DNA from: Ruminococcus sp.
GTDB lineage: Bacteria; Bacillota; Clostridia; Oscillospirales; Ruminococcaceae
Direction of reading: 5' to 3'
Assembly (NCBI GenBank): GCA_015066805.1
Contig: SVNP01000005.1
Location: forward strand, 53,538 to 117,537
DNA: 64,000 nucleotides
The notes below the pieces were generated by a model that worked only from the letters and a program-made list of their open reading frames with translations, searched no databases and had not been told where the DNA came from. Numbering within the stretch: the first letter of the stretch is position 1; the number at the start of each line of letters is the position of its first letter. This document shows, piece after piece, positions 8,867 through 16,950 of this stretch. The position numbers and the translations under genes are program-made.

Positions 8867-9494
8867 AGGATACCTCACTGATGAGTTCGATGCCGGCCTG
8901 CTCCATCAACTGCAGTGCCAGCAGGTGAAAGGTGTCACCGTCATGCCCGGGGCCGTCAAAGGTATCGGTCAGTGTTTCGGGCACGATAATGCGGTAGGGA
9001 TGGTTTTGAGTGTCTCCGTATGCCTTCAGGGTCAGGGCAAACTGCATCACGCAGATATCGGTGCAGCAGCCGCAGAGCACCACTGTGCGGCATTGGGGAT
9101 GTGTCTGAAGATATTGCGGAAATGCCTCGGTCAGCATACCGTTTGTGGAATTCTTCGGGATGGTGATATACCCGCCGATCGCCTTCAGTGCAGGCAGGAT
9201 CTCGCATTCTTCGGTACCTTCCGCACAATGCACGGGGTATCGTGCGAATTCGGCGGCATTTTCTGGGTGAGTATCGGCAAAAGCCACAGCGGGGATCCCC
9301 TTTGTCTTGCATTGCTCCAACAACTGCCCGATGGCAGGTGTCAGTGCAGCAACACGGGGGGATGCCAGCGCACCGTGCTCCGCAAAGCCGATGACCATAT
9401 CACAGATGACCAGCAGCGTTTCTTCGGGGCGCAAAGAGTCCAGGGCAAGACGGGGCAAAGCTCCCATCCGGGGGGCTAGCGGGACATTCAGCAT
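8856..9494 (-). CDS. pncA: Nicotinamidase / isochorismatase-like cysteine hydrolase
   Basis: 212 residues of the cysteine hydrolase superfamily. The expected catalytic triad is visible: Asp in LLVICDMVIGF, Lys in TIPKNSTNGM and Cys in LCGCCTDICVMQ. Overlap with pncB makes nicotinamidase (nicotinamide to nicotinate plus ammonia) the likely activity; an isochorismatase-type activity cannot be excluded from sequence alone. The start at 9494 (MLNVPLAPR) has AAGGAG nine bases upstream; an alternative ATG at 9515 lacks a good site. The upstream gene ends 73 bases before, and a stable hairpin lies in that gap. Confidence 0.78.
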   Translation of the reverse strand: MLNVPLAPRMGALPRLALDSLRPEETLLVICDMVIGFAEHGALASPRVAALTPAIGQLLEQCKTKGIPAVAFADTHPENAAEFARYPVHCAEGTEECEILPALKAIGGYITIPKNSTNGMLTEAFPQYLQTHPQCRTVVLCGCCTDICVMQFALTLKAYGDTQNHPYRIIVPETLTDTFDGPGHDGDTFHLLALQLMEQAGIELISEVSYGA

Positions 9495-9526
9495 ACAGCA
9501 TAGCTCCTTCCGCATAAATTCACACA

Positions 9527-9549
9527 GGGGCTGTCGGATCGGCAGCCCC
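9527..9549 (-). other. Intercistronic hairpin between pduL and pncA
   Basis: GGGGCTG (9527-9533) and CAGCCCC (9543-9549) form a seven-base GC-rich stem with a nine-base loop. No T-run follows on the minus strand, so it is more likely an RNA-processing or stability element, or a weak attenuator, than a full terminator. Confidence 0.4.
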
Positions 9550-9567
9550 GTGCAAAATGTATCAAAA

Positions 9568-10143
9568 TCAGTCGATGGTGATGATCTCACCGGTCATGTC
9601 ACGGCCGCCCATAACAGCGTTGGACTCATCGGTGTCGATATGCATAGCAAGAGAGAACTTGTCGGAAACACGCACAACGGTATCACCCAGAACGGCGCTG
9701 CGGTCAGGGGTTTCAATCTTGACCCACACGATCTGCTTATCCTGCACGCCCAGAGCCTCTGCATCGGCAGGAGTCATGTGGATGTGACGCTTTGCAACGA
9801 TCACGCCCTCGGAGATCTCAACCTCGCCGCAGGGGCCAACCAGCTTGCATCCGGGGGAACCTGCGGTGTCACCGGACTCACGGATGGGAGCTGCAATGCC
9901 GATGGTACGGGCATCGGTAGCGGAGATCTCAACCTGATCGGCGGGACGGACAGGACCCAGAATGGAAACACCGTTAAGGGTGTTCTTGGGGCCAACCACG
10001 GAGATACGCTCTTCACAAGCGAACTGACCGGGCTGGGAGAGGTCTTTTTTGGGGGTAAGGGTTGCACCCTTACCGAACAGGATCTCTAGGGTCTCAGCAG
10101 TCACATGAGCGTGACGGGCAGAGGTTTCGACGATGAATTTCAT
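9568..10143 (-). CDS. pduL: PduL-type phosphate acyltransferase
   Basis: 191 residues. Two His-x-His zinc-binding segments are visible, SARHAHVT at residues 8-15 and AKRHIHMTPADA near 117, in the two-barrel arrangement of PduL. The family exchanges CoA and phosphate on acetyl- or propionyl-CoA. No shell proteins or diol/ethanolamine enzymes are nearby, and there is no clear encapsulation peptide, so it is probably a cytosolic phosphotransacetylase feeding acetate kinase or similar. The start at 10143 has AGGAGGAA upstream; a longer frame to 10215 has no ribosome site. A promoter lies at 10228-10256. First gene of the ten-gene run. Confidence 0.88.
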   Translation of the reverse strand: MKFIVETSARHAHVTAETLEILFGKGATLTPKKDLSQPGQFACEERISVVGPKNTLNGVSILGPVRPADQVEISATDARTIGIAAPIRESGDTAGSPGCKLVGPCGEVEISEGVIVAKRHIHMTPADAEALGVQDKQIVWVKIETPDRSAVLGDTVVRVSDKFSLAMHIDTDESNAVMGGRDMTGEIITID

Positions 10144-10227
10144 TTGGAACTTCCTCCTGATATTGAATAGAATATGTATTTTGAATGTGTTCATACACCC
10201 ATGAAGGGCGCACACTCATACATTAGT

Positions 10228-10256
10228 ATTTTACTACATTTTCCCTGTTTCGTCAA
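10228..10256 (-). promoter_or_regulatory. Promoter of the pduL-pnc-ior operon
   Basis: On the minus strand TTGACG (10256-10251), a 17-base spacer and TAAAAT (10233-10228) precede pduL by about 85 bases. No other convincing promoter was seen between the ten genes downstream, which mostly overlap or lie within 40 bases of each other. Confidence 0.6.
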
Positions 10257-10289
10257 GTGTATTTTTACATGAATTTGAATGTACGGACG

Positions 10290-10321
10290 AAAAAAAGAAA
10301 GACGGCTGAAAACCGTCTTTC
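10290..10321 (-). terminator. Intrinsic terminator of the sigma/anti-sigma operon
   Basis: GAAAGACGG and CCGTCTTTC (10297-10305 and 10313-10321) form a nine-base stem with a seven-base loop, followed on the minus strand by seven T residues. It lies just after the anti-sigma gene stop. Confidence 0.88.
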
Positions 10322-10326
10322 CTTGG

Positions 10327-10662
10327 TCATTTTTTGTTGCTGTGGCGGATCTCCCGGAAGATCAGGAGAACGGCAGCCGCTGCCGCAACAGCTCCCATAG
10401 CCGAAAGAGAAGCAGTGGAGAGCATTCTGCGACGGCGCATTCTGCGGGAAAGGGAAGCAAAAGCATCCCCCGCAGCATCTCTTGAGATTTCCGCTTCCGC
10501 AGCCAGCTCAAGCCGCATGGAGCGGCAGTACTGGGCATAATGCCGACGGCAATCCGAACAGTTTTTCAGATGCAGCCGCATGGCACGGCTGGTTTCCTCA
10601 CTGGCGATGCCGTCATGATACACAGGAATAAGATCCTGAATGATTTCACAGTTCATACGCAT
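10327..10662 (-). CDS. Membrane-anchored zinc-finger anti-sigma factor
   Basis: 111 residues. The N-terminal zinc-binding anti-sigma motif is visible as LHLKNCSDCRRHY (His-x3-Cys-x2-Cys) near residues 30-42. A hydrophobic segment LSAMGAVAAAAAVLLIF near 85-102 would anchor it in the membrane with only a short outside tail. It should hold the ECF sigma factor encoded immediately upstream inactive until a signal arrives. The start at 10662 has GGAGG nine bases upstream and overlaps the sigma stop by 17 bases, implying coupled translation and a fixed ratio. Confidence 0.85.
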   Translation of the reverse strand: MRMNCEIIQDLIPVYHDGIASEETSRAMRLHLKNCSDCRRHYAQYCRSMRLELAAEAEISRDAAGDAFASLSRRMRRRRMLSTASLSAMGAVAAAAAVLLIFREIRHSNKK

Positions 10663-11155
10663 TTTTCAACGCCTCCATAACCATTTTCTTAGCACGGAAA
10701 TACAGCACCTTTGCGGAATTTTCCGTGATATTCATTGCTTTAGCGACCTGTGCGAAGGTAAGATCGGCATAGATCCGCAGAATGACTGCCTCCCTGTATT
10801 TTTCGGGCATATCGTTGACGATTTTCCGCACAGTTTCGGCAATATCCTTTTTTTGCAGTGCGATTTCGGGGTTTGCGTCATCGTTGTCGCAGATGAGATC
10901 GGCAACCATATCCAGGTTAGCAGATTGCAGATCCTGCTTATGCTTTTTGAGATATTTATAGTAGCAGTGCTTGGCAATGGACGCCAGCCATGTAAAAACC
11001 TCGCTTTTGCCTTGATACCGATGCATGGAGGTGAAGGCCTGATAGAAGGTTTCCTGTGTCAGCTCCTCCGCCAGATCGTGATGATCACAAAGGCGATACA
11101 GAAAAGCATATACACGCTGGTAGTATTCTTTGTATATGATCTCAAACTCTGTCAT
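10646..11155 (-). CDS. ECF-type RNA polymerase sigma factor
   Basis: 169 residues. Sigma region 2 spans about residues 5-75 (YYQRVYAFLYRLC, LTQETFYQAF, FTWLASIAKHCYYKYLKK); region 4 covers about 110-165 with the helix-turn-helix LTFAQVAKAMNITENSAKVLYFRAKK. Size and the adjacent zinc-finger anti-sigma factor place it in the ECF group. GGGAGGG lies seven bases before the ATG. Such pairs usually control envelope or stress genes and their own promoter; no target motif can be defined from one locus. Divergent from the fatty-acid operon. Confidence 0.93.
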   Translation of the reverse strand: MTEFEIIYKEYYQRVYAFLYRLCDHHDLAEELTQETFYQAFTSMHRYQGKSEVFTWLASIAKHCYYKYLKKHKQDLQSANLDMVADLICDNDDANPEIALQKKDIAETVRKIVNDMPEKYREAVILRIYADLTFAQVAKAMNITENSAKVLYFRAKKMVMEALKNAYEL

Positions 11156-11365
11156 GCAAACCCTCCCTTACCTTGTATTACCCTACTATTGTACAAAAAA
11201 CGGAGTCTTGAATTGTGAACAAACTGTAAACTTTCTGACCCGCTGTCATTTTTTTGTAATTTTTCTGTAACCTTTTGGAGGGAGTCGGGACTAAATAAGC
11301 GGAACAACACTTCGGCGATGCGCAGTCTCAGCCATTGCCTTGTCATAGAAAGGATATCATAACCC

Positions 11366-12322
11366 ATGAGCTTTCGTATTTTAGGTACGGGTATGTATGT
11401 GCCCGAAAAAGTCGTTACCAATGACGATCTTTCCGCAATTGTGGATACAAACGATGAGTGGATCACCCAGCGTGTGGGTGTAAAGCAAAGACATATCTCC
11501 GTTAATGAAACAGCCGCGGATATGGCAACGGCGGCCGCAAAGCAGGCTCTGGCAGCCGCCAATGTTTCCGCAGAGGAGCTGGATCTGATCCTGGTGGCAT
11601 CCATCAGCTCCGAGACCACTTCTCCCGCAACGGCCTGTCTGGTGCAGCGCAACATCGGTGCAACCTGTATGGCCTTTGATATTTCCGCTGCCTGTGCGGG
11701 CTTTTTGTTTGCTCTGGAAAACGCAGCCATGTATTTTGCTGCGGGCAAGGCAAAAAAGATCCTTGTCATCGGTGCGGAGCGCATGAGCCGTCTTGTGAAC
11801 TGGAAGGAGCGTTCCACCTGTGTGATCTTCGGTGACGGTGCAGGTGCGGCAGTGCTGGGCGAAGGCTCCGCTTTTGCCGATTCGGTGTTCACGGTCACGG
11901 GCAATGATGAAGTCATCTGTGTGCCAAACTATATGGGTGAAAGCCCCTTCTGGCAGGCAGAACCCACACAGCCCTTTGTGGCAATGCAGGGACAGGAAAC
12001 CTTCAAGTTTGCGGTAAAATCCATGGTGCGGGATGTGAATACGCTGCTGGAGCGCAACGGACTGACTCTGGATGATATTGCCTGCATTGTTCCCCATCAA
12101 GCCAATTCCCGTATTATCGAGCTTGCCTCCCGCAAGCTGGGTCTTTCCCTTGACCGCTTTGTCATGAACATTGCGGAATACGGCAATACCTCTGCCGCAA
12201 GCGTTGCCATTGCTTTGAACGAAGCGGTCCGCAGCGGCAGGATCAAGCAGGGAGATCGTGTGATCCTCTGTGCATTCGGCGGCGGACTATCCAGCGCAGC
12301 CATCCTCTTAAACTGGGAATAA
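11366..12322 (+). CDS. fabH: Beta-ketoacyl-ACP synthase III
   Basis: 318 residues. The catalytic Cys is in DISAACAGFLFAL (about residue 112), the His in IVPHQANSRII and the Asn in IAEYGNTSAAS, the complete KAS III triad. It starts fatty-acid synthesis by condensing acetyl-CoA (or a branched primer) with malonyl-ACP. It opens the fab operon. The 210-base gap upstream, shared with the divergent sigma gene, contains no FapR-type palindrome and no promoter I would defend. GAAAGGA about 14 bases upstream is the ribosome site. Confidence 0.96.
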   Translation: MSFRILGTGMYVPEKVVTNDDLSAIVDTNDEWITQRVGVKQRHISVNETAADMATAAAKQALAAANVSAEELDLILVASISSETTSPATACLVQRNIGATCMAFDISAACAGFLFALENAAMYFAAGKAKKILVIGAERMSRLVNWKERSTCVIFGDGAGAAVLGEGSAFADSVFTVTGNDEVICVPNYMGESPFWQAEPTQPFVAMQGQETFKFAVKSMVRDVNTLLERNGLTLDDIACIVPHQANSRIIELASRKLGLSLDRFVMNIAEYGNTSAASVAIALNEAVRSGRIKQGDRVILCAFGGGLSSAAILLNWE

Positions 12323-12340
12323 CCGGAAATCTCTTTCCGG
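12323..12340 (+). other. fabH-acpP intercistronic hairpin
   Basis: CCGGAAA (12323-12329) and TTTCCGG (12334-12340) form a seven-base stem with loop TCTC directly after the fabH stop. No T-run follows. A stability or processing hairpin here could help raise acpP expression above fabH, but that is inference. Confidence 0.4.
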
Positions 12341-12379
12341 ATATCCATAAATCATTTTTATTTCAAAGGAGTTTTTATC

Positions 12380-12604
12380 ATGGTACAGGAAAAACTGATC
12401 GAACTGATCGCAGAGAACGTTGACTGCGACGCATCCGAGCTGAATGAGTCTACCGAGTTCGCAAGCCTGGGTATTGATTCCCTGGATATCGCAGAGCTGC
12501 TGATGACCGTTGAGGACGAGTTCGGTGTGACCGTTGAGATGGATCCCGCACTGAAGACCGTGGGTGATCTGGTCGCAAAGATCGAAGAAGGCCGGAACGC
12601 CTGA
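12380..12604 (+). CDS. acpP: Acyl carrier protein
   Basis: 74 residues, acidic, four-helix ACP. The phosphopantetheine attachment Ser is in GIDSLDIAELLM near residue 35. It carries growing acyl chains for the Fab enzymes encoded around it. The ATG follows AAAGGAG. Slightly variant DSLD-I instead of DSLDxVEL is within the normal range. Confidence 0.96.
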   Translation: MVQEKLIELIAENVDCDASELNESTEFASLGIDSLDIAELLMTVEDEFGVTVEMDPALKTVGDLVAKIEEGRNA

Positions 12605-12630
12605 TTTCACCAAGGAAAGGAAGCCGTTTT

Positions 12631-13581
12631 ATGTTAAGCTCTCCCATTTGTGAACGCATCGGGATCCGTTACCCTGTTTTTCAGGGCGGTATGGCATGGA
12701 TCTCCGATGCCCGACTGGCTGCTGCCGTATCGGAAGCAGGCGGTCTGGGTATCATCTCCGGAATGCGTGAAAGCGCAGAGGCCCTGCGCCAGCAGATCCG
12801 TCTGGCACGCAGCCTGACCGACAAGCCCTTTGGCGTGAATATTATGCTGATGCATCCGCTTGCCGATGCGGTTGCTGCCGTTGTGGCAGAGGAAAAGGTC
12901 GCAGTTGTGACCACCGGTGCCGGCAGTCCCGCCAAATATATGGCACAGTGGCAGGCAGCAGGCATCACCGTGATTCCTGTTGTGGCATCGGTTGCCATGG
13001 CAGCACTGGCCGAGCGTGCAGGTGCCGCCGCAGTTATCGCAGAGGGTCAGGAATCCGGCGGTCACATCGGAGAGCTGACAACAATGGCTCTGGTTCCCCA
13101 AGTCGCAAGCGCAGTTTCCATTCCCGTGATCGCCGCAGGTGGTATTGCCGATGGCAGGGGAATGGCAGCAGCCTTCATGCTGGGCGCCGTTGGCGTGCAG
13201 ATGGGCACACGCTTTTTAATTGCCGAAGAGTGCGGCGTACACCCTGCATATAAGGCAGCCGTACTCAAGGCAAGCGATGTTTCAACAGTAACTACCGGCA
13301 GACGCTTTGGCGGTAATACCTGCCGTTGTATAAAGAATCAGTTCTCCCGCAGCTTTTTGCAGAAGGAATATGCCCCCGATGCAACCGCAGAATCCGTTGC
13401 AGATTTGGGTACAGGTGCATTGCGTCTGGCTGCTGTGGAGGGCGATGCAAAGAATGGCTGTCTTCTGGCAGGACAGATCAGCGGTATGCTGCATAAGGAG
13501 GAATCCGCTGCCGAGATCGTGCATTCTGTGTGTGATGAAGCAGAGCAGCTTTTGAAAGGAGCAGCAAAATGGGTAAAATAG
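12631..13581 (+). CDS. fabK: Enoyl-ACP reductase II, FMN-dependent
   Basis: 316 residues of the nitronate monooxygenase/FabK TIM-barrel family. Features seen are YPVFQGGMAWISDARLAAA at the N-terminus, GGLGIISG, the flavin and His region AEGQESGGHIGE, and the phosphate-binding VIAAGGIADGRGMAAA and GVQMGTRFL. It reduces trans-2-enoyl-ACP in the last step of each elongation cycle. Placement between acpP and fabD supports FabK rather than nitronate monooxygenase. No fabI is seen. The stop overlaps the fabD start by 13 bases. Confidence 0.95.
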   Translation: MLSSPICERIGIRYPVFQGGMAWISDARLAAAVSEAGGLGIISGMRESAEALRQQIRLARSLTDKPFGVNIMLMHPLADAVAAVVAEEKVAVVTTGAGSPAKYMAQWQAAGITVIPVVASVAMAALAERAGAAAVIAEGQESGGHIGELTTMALVPQVASAVSIPVIAAGGIADGRGMAAAFMLGAVGVQMGTRFLIAEECGVHPAYKAAVLKASDVSTVTTGRRFGGNTCRCIKNQFSRSFLQKEYAPDATAESVADLGTGALRLAAVEGDAKNGCLLAGQISGMLHKEESAAEIVHSVCDEAEQLLKGAAKWVK

Positions 13582-14492
13582 CATTTGTTTTTTCGGGACA
13601 GGGCGCACAGCACAGCGGTATGGGCAAAGCCTTCTATGATGCGTTTGCATCGGTGCGTGCATTGTTTGATGCAGCCGAAGTGCAGCGTCCGGGTACCCTC
13701 CGGCAGTGCTTTGATTCCGATGCGGAAACCCTGAAGCAGACACAAAATACGCAGCCCTGCCTGTATCTGACCGATCTGGCAGCAGCCATTGCACTGAAAG
13801 AATCCGGTGTAGCCCCCGATGGTCTTGCCGGTTTTTCGCTGGGCGAGATCCCTGCGCTGGCCTTTGGCGGAGCTTACAGCTATGCAACGGGATTTTCCGT
13901 TGCCTGCAAGCGGGGAGAGGCCATGGCCAAGGCAGCTTCCGCACAGCCTGCCTCCATGGTGGCCGTACTGAAGCTGGAAAAATCCGCAGTGGAAGCCCTT
14001 TGCGCCAAGCATGAGGGTGTGTATGCAGTCAATGATAATGCGCCCGGACAGGTGGTGTGTGCCGGCCTGACCGATGCGCTGCCTGCATTTACCGCCGATG
14101 TAAAGGCTGCAGGCGGTCGTGCATTGCCACTGGCAGTGGGCGGCGGCTTCCATTCTCCCATGATGGAGCCTGCCGCAAAGGAATTTGGTGAATCCATTGC
14201 CGAGATGGAGATCTCCGCACCCGCAATGCCTGTCATCGGCAATACCTATGCACAGCCCTACGGCGAGGATGCAAAGGCATGGATGCAGGCACAGATCCAT
14301 CATCCCGTGCGCTGGGTGGATACCATTCGTTCCATGTATGCGGATGGTTATGATACCTTCATTGAGTGCGGCGTAGGCAATACCCTTGTAAAACTCATTG
14401 CCAAGATCGCACCCGAAGCAAAGGCTTATGCGGTGGAGGATATGGATTCCCTGCAGGCAGCCGTTGCAGCGGTAAAGGAGGCACAGGCATGA
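13569..14492 (+). CDS. fabD: Malonyl-CoA:ACP transacylase
   Basis: 307 residues. FSGQGAQHSGMGKAF at the N-terminus is typical. The nucleophile Ser90 lies in GFSLGEIPAL, where the usual GHSLGE has Phe in place of His89; the catalytic His appears in GGGFHSPMMEP. It moves malonyl groups from CoA to ACP. The start lies inside the end of fabK and the stop overlaps fabG as ATGA, so translation along fabK-fabD-fabG is probably coupled. Confidence 0.95.
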   Translation: MGKIAFVFSGQGAQHSGMGKAFYDAFASVRALFDAAEVQRPGTLRQCFDSDAETLKQTQNTQPCLYLTDLAAAIALKESGVAPDGLAGFSLGEIPALAFGGAYSYATGFSVACKRGEAMAKAASAQPASMVAVLKLEKSAVEALCAKHEGVYAVNDNAPGQVVCAGLTDALPAFTADVKAAGGRALPLAVGGGFHSPMMEPAAKEFGESIAEMEISAPAMPVIGNTYAQPYGEDAKAWMQAQIHHPVRWVDTIRSMYADGYDTFIECGVGNTLVKLIAKIAPEAKAYAVEDMDSLQAAVAAVKEAQA

Positions 14493-15226
14493 TGCTCAAT
14501 GGTAAAACCGCCGTTGTAACAGGCGGCTCCCGCGGTATCGGAAGAGCCGTTTGTGTGGCACTGGCACAGGCAGGTGCCAATCTTGCGCTGATCTATGCAG
14601 GCAATGCCGAAAAAGCCGAAGAAACCCTTCAGATGCTTTCGGAATACCCCGTTCAGGCAAAGGCGTACCGCTGCAATGTAGCGGATTTTGAAGAAACCAA
14701 GGCAGTTATCACCGAGATCCACAAGAGCTTTGGCAGCATTGATATCTGTGTGAACAATGCAGGCATTACCAGAGATAAGCTGATGCTTTCCATGAAGCCC
14801 GAGGATTTTTCCACAGTTGTGGATATCAATCTCACAGGTGCATTTAATGTGCTGAAGCAGGTATATCCCGTTATGGCAAAGCAGCGCAGCGGCAAGATCA
14901 TCAACATCAGCTCTGTTGCGGGTCTTATGGGCAATGCAGGTCAGGTGAATTACGCAGCCTCCAAGGCAGGTCTGATCGGTATGACCAAAAGTATTGCCAA
15001 GGAGCTGGCTCCCCGTGGCATCTGCTGCAATGCCATTGCTCCCGGCTTTATCGCAACCGATATGACAGAAGCATTTCAGGATAAGCCCGAGGTCATGAAT
15101 GCCATCCCTATGAAGCGTATGGGCAAGCCCGAAGAAGTGGCTGCACTGGTGGCATTCCTGGCATCTCCCATGGCAGATTACATTACAGGCGAGGTCATCC
15201 GCATTGACGGCGGCATGGCGATGTAA
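14489..15226 (+). CDS. fabG: 3-oxoacyl-ACP reductase
   Basis: 245-residue short-chain dehydrogenase. The NADP-binding TGGSRGIGRAV is near residue 15, NNAG follows, and the catalytic Ser/Tyr/Lys are in NISSVAGLMG and YAASKAG. It reduces 3-ketoacyl-ACP. The start at 14489 gives MMLNGKTAVVTGG, with AAAGGAG eight bases upstream and an ATGA overlap with fabD; a longer open frame from 14366 would run inside fabD and is not used. Confidence 0.96.
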   Translation: MMLNGKTAVVTGGSRGIGRAVCVALAQAGANLALIYAGNAEKAEETLQMLSEYPVQAKAYRCNVADFEETKAVITEIHKSFGSIDICVNNAGITRDKLMLSMKPEDFSTVVDINLTGAFNVLKQVYPVMAKQRSGKIINISSVAGLMGNAGQVNYAASKAGLIGMTKSIAKELAPRGICCNAIAPGFIATDMTEAFQDKPEVMNAIPMKRMGKPEEVAALVAFLASPMADYITGEVIRIDGGMAM

Positions 15227-15286
15227 AGCATAGATACGAAGTGAAAGAAGTATTCAACCGATAATCAGAAAGGAAATCAGATACAG

Positions 15287-16519
15287 ATGAAACGTGTTGT
15301 AGTTACGGGTATTGGTGCGGTTACCCCCGTGGGTAACGATGTTCCTTCCTTCTGGGAGGCGATTCTCAGCGGCAAAAACGGTATTGCTCCCATTACCGCC
15401 TTTGATGCAACGCAGTATAACTGGCAGCTCGCAGCCGAAGTCAAGGATTTTGATGCAGCAGCCGTGCTGGATAAGATCACCGCACGCAAGACCGATCCCT
15501 TTGTACAGTTTGCTCTTGCAGCAACTCAGGAAGCCATGAACGACAGCGGCATCGCCGGCACACTGGAGCCCGAAGAGCTGGGCGTTTACTACGGCTCCGG
15601 CATCGGCGGCTTCCAGACACTCTGTTCTCAGCATATTTCTATGCTGGAGGGTGGTCAGCGTAAGGTTGCACCCCAGTTTATCAGCAAGATGATCTATAAC
15701 ATCGCAGCAGGCAACATTGCCATCCGATTCAACGCAAAGGGTGCCAACATGGCGGTTTCCACCGCCTGTGCAACGGGAACCACAGCCATCGGTGAGGCAT
15801 ACCGTGCCATTGCCATGGGTGCCCAGACTGCTATCATCTGCGGCGGTACGGAGGCTGCCATTACGCCTCTGGCACTGGTGGGCTTCGGCAATGCTATGGC
15901 ACTGAACAGTGCAACCGATCCCAACATGGCATCTCTGCCCTTTGATGCCCGCAGAGGCGGCTTTGTCATGGGTGAGGGCGCAGGTACCCTGATCCTTGAG
16001 GAGTATGAGCATGCGGTTGCCCGTGGTGCCAAGATCTATGCAGAGGTCTGCGGCTACGGTGCGACCTGTGATGCACATCACGTCACCGCTCCCGATCCCG
16101 AAGCAGCACAGGTGGCAAGAGCCGTTCAGATGGCCTGCTGTAATGCCAAGGATGTACATGCATCCGAGATTTATGTGAATGCACACGGTACCGGTACGGC
16201 TCTGAATGATAAGACCGAAACCACCGCACTGAAAAAAGCCTTCGGAGAGGATGCAAAGAAGCTGCATATCAGCTCCACCAAGTCCATGACAGGTCATATG
16301 CTGGGTGCTGCGGGTGCCGTTGAGGCCATTGCTGCCGTTCTTGCCCTGCAGAATGATATCATTCCGCCCACCATCAATCTCCTTGAGGCTGACCCCGAGC
16401 TGGATCTGGATTATACCCCCAACACGCCCGTCAAGACCCCTGTTTCTCTGGCAATTTCCACCTCTCTGGGCTTTGGCGGTCATAATGCCTGTGTCGCTTT
16501 CAAGAAGGTGAATGCATGA
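15287..16519 (+). CDS. fabF: Beta-ketoacyl-ACP synthase II
   Basis: 410 residues, full length. The catalytic Cys is in VSTACATGTTAIG, with His residues in VNAHGTGT and TGHMLGAAGAVEA, the KAS II Cys-His-His set. It elongates acyl-ACP with malonyl-ACP. A gap of 60 bases follows fabG, with GAAAGGAAA upstream of the ATG. Its stop overlaps the fabZ start as ATGA. In many Firmicutes accB lies directly after fabF; here it does not. Confidence 0.96.
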   Translation: MKRVVVTGIGAVTPVGNDVPSFWEAILSGKNGIAPITAFDATQYNWQLAAEVKDFDAAAVLDKITARKTDPFVQFALAATQEAMNDSGIAGTLEPEELGVYYGSGIGGFQTLCSQHISMLEGGQRKVAPQFISKMIYNIAAGNIAIRFNAKGANMAVSTACATGTTAIGEAYRAIAMGAQTAIICGGTEAAITPLALVGFGNAMALNSATDPNMASLPFDARRGGFVMGEGAGTLILEEYEHAVARGAKIYAEVCGYGATCDAHHVTAPDPEAAQVARAVQMACCNAKDVHASEIYVNAHGTGTALNDKTETTALKKAFGEDAKKLHISSTKSMTGHMLGAAGAVEAIAAVLALQNDIIPPTINLLEADPELDLDYTPNTPVKTPVSLAISTSLGFGGHNACVAFKKVNA

Positions 16520-16941
16520 ATCGTGAAGAATTGATGCAGATCCTGCCTCACCGTGATGTGATGCTCCTGCTGGATGAGGCTGAGGTCATTGACGGTGTGG
16601 CACACGGCAAGCTGAAGATCACCGGCGATGAATGGTTTCTGAAAGGACATTTCCCCGAAGAACCTATCGTTCCCGGTGTCATCCAGTGTGAAATTCTCGC
16701 ACAATCCACTTGTGTGCTGCTGCAGGATGCCATTGCGGACAGTCCCAACGGTGTGCGTACCTTGTATACCGGTCTGAATAACGTAAAGTTCCGCAAGCCC
16801 GTAAGACCCGGTGATGAGTTCCGCACGGAATGTGTCATTGTCAAGCAGAAAGCCCCCTTTTATTTTGCCAGCGGCAAGGGCTATGTGGGTGATACCCTTT
16901 GTATCAGCGCAGAGTTTTCCTTTGCCGTGCAGAAGCTGTAA
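16516..16941 (+). CDS. fabZ: 3-hydroxyacyl-ACP dehydratase
   Basis: 141-residue hot-dog fold protein. LPHRDVMLLLDEAE at the N-terminus and GHFPEEPIVPGVIQCE with the catalytic His and Glu are diagnostic. It dehydrates 3-hydroxyacyl-ACP to enoyl-ACP for FabK. Start overlaps the fabF stop (ATGA); accD starts nine bases after its stop. Confidence 0.95.
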   Translation: MNREELMQILPHRDVMLLLDEAEVIDGVAHGKLKITGDEWFLKGHFPEEPIVPGVIQCEILAQSTCVLLQDAIADSPNGVRTLYTGLNNVKFRKPVRPGDEFRTECVIVKQKAPFYFASGKGYVGDTLCISAEFSFAVQKL

Positions 16942-16950
16942 GGAGTTTGT

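Noticed and set aside
9568..10143. PduL as sign of a bacterial microcompartment
   Set aside because: No shell proteins, diol dehydratase or ethanolamine genes nearby, and no clear encapsulation peptide.
11156..11365. FapR/FabT operator or a promoter before fabH
   Set aside because: No palindrome of either type and no -35/-10 pair of convincing quality could be found by reading.
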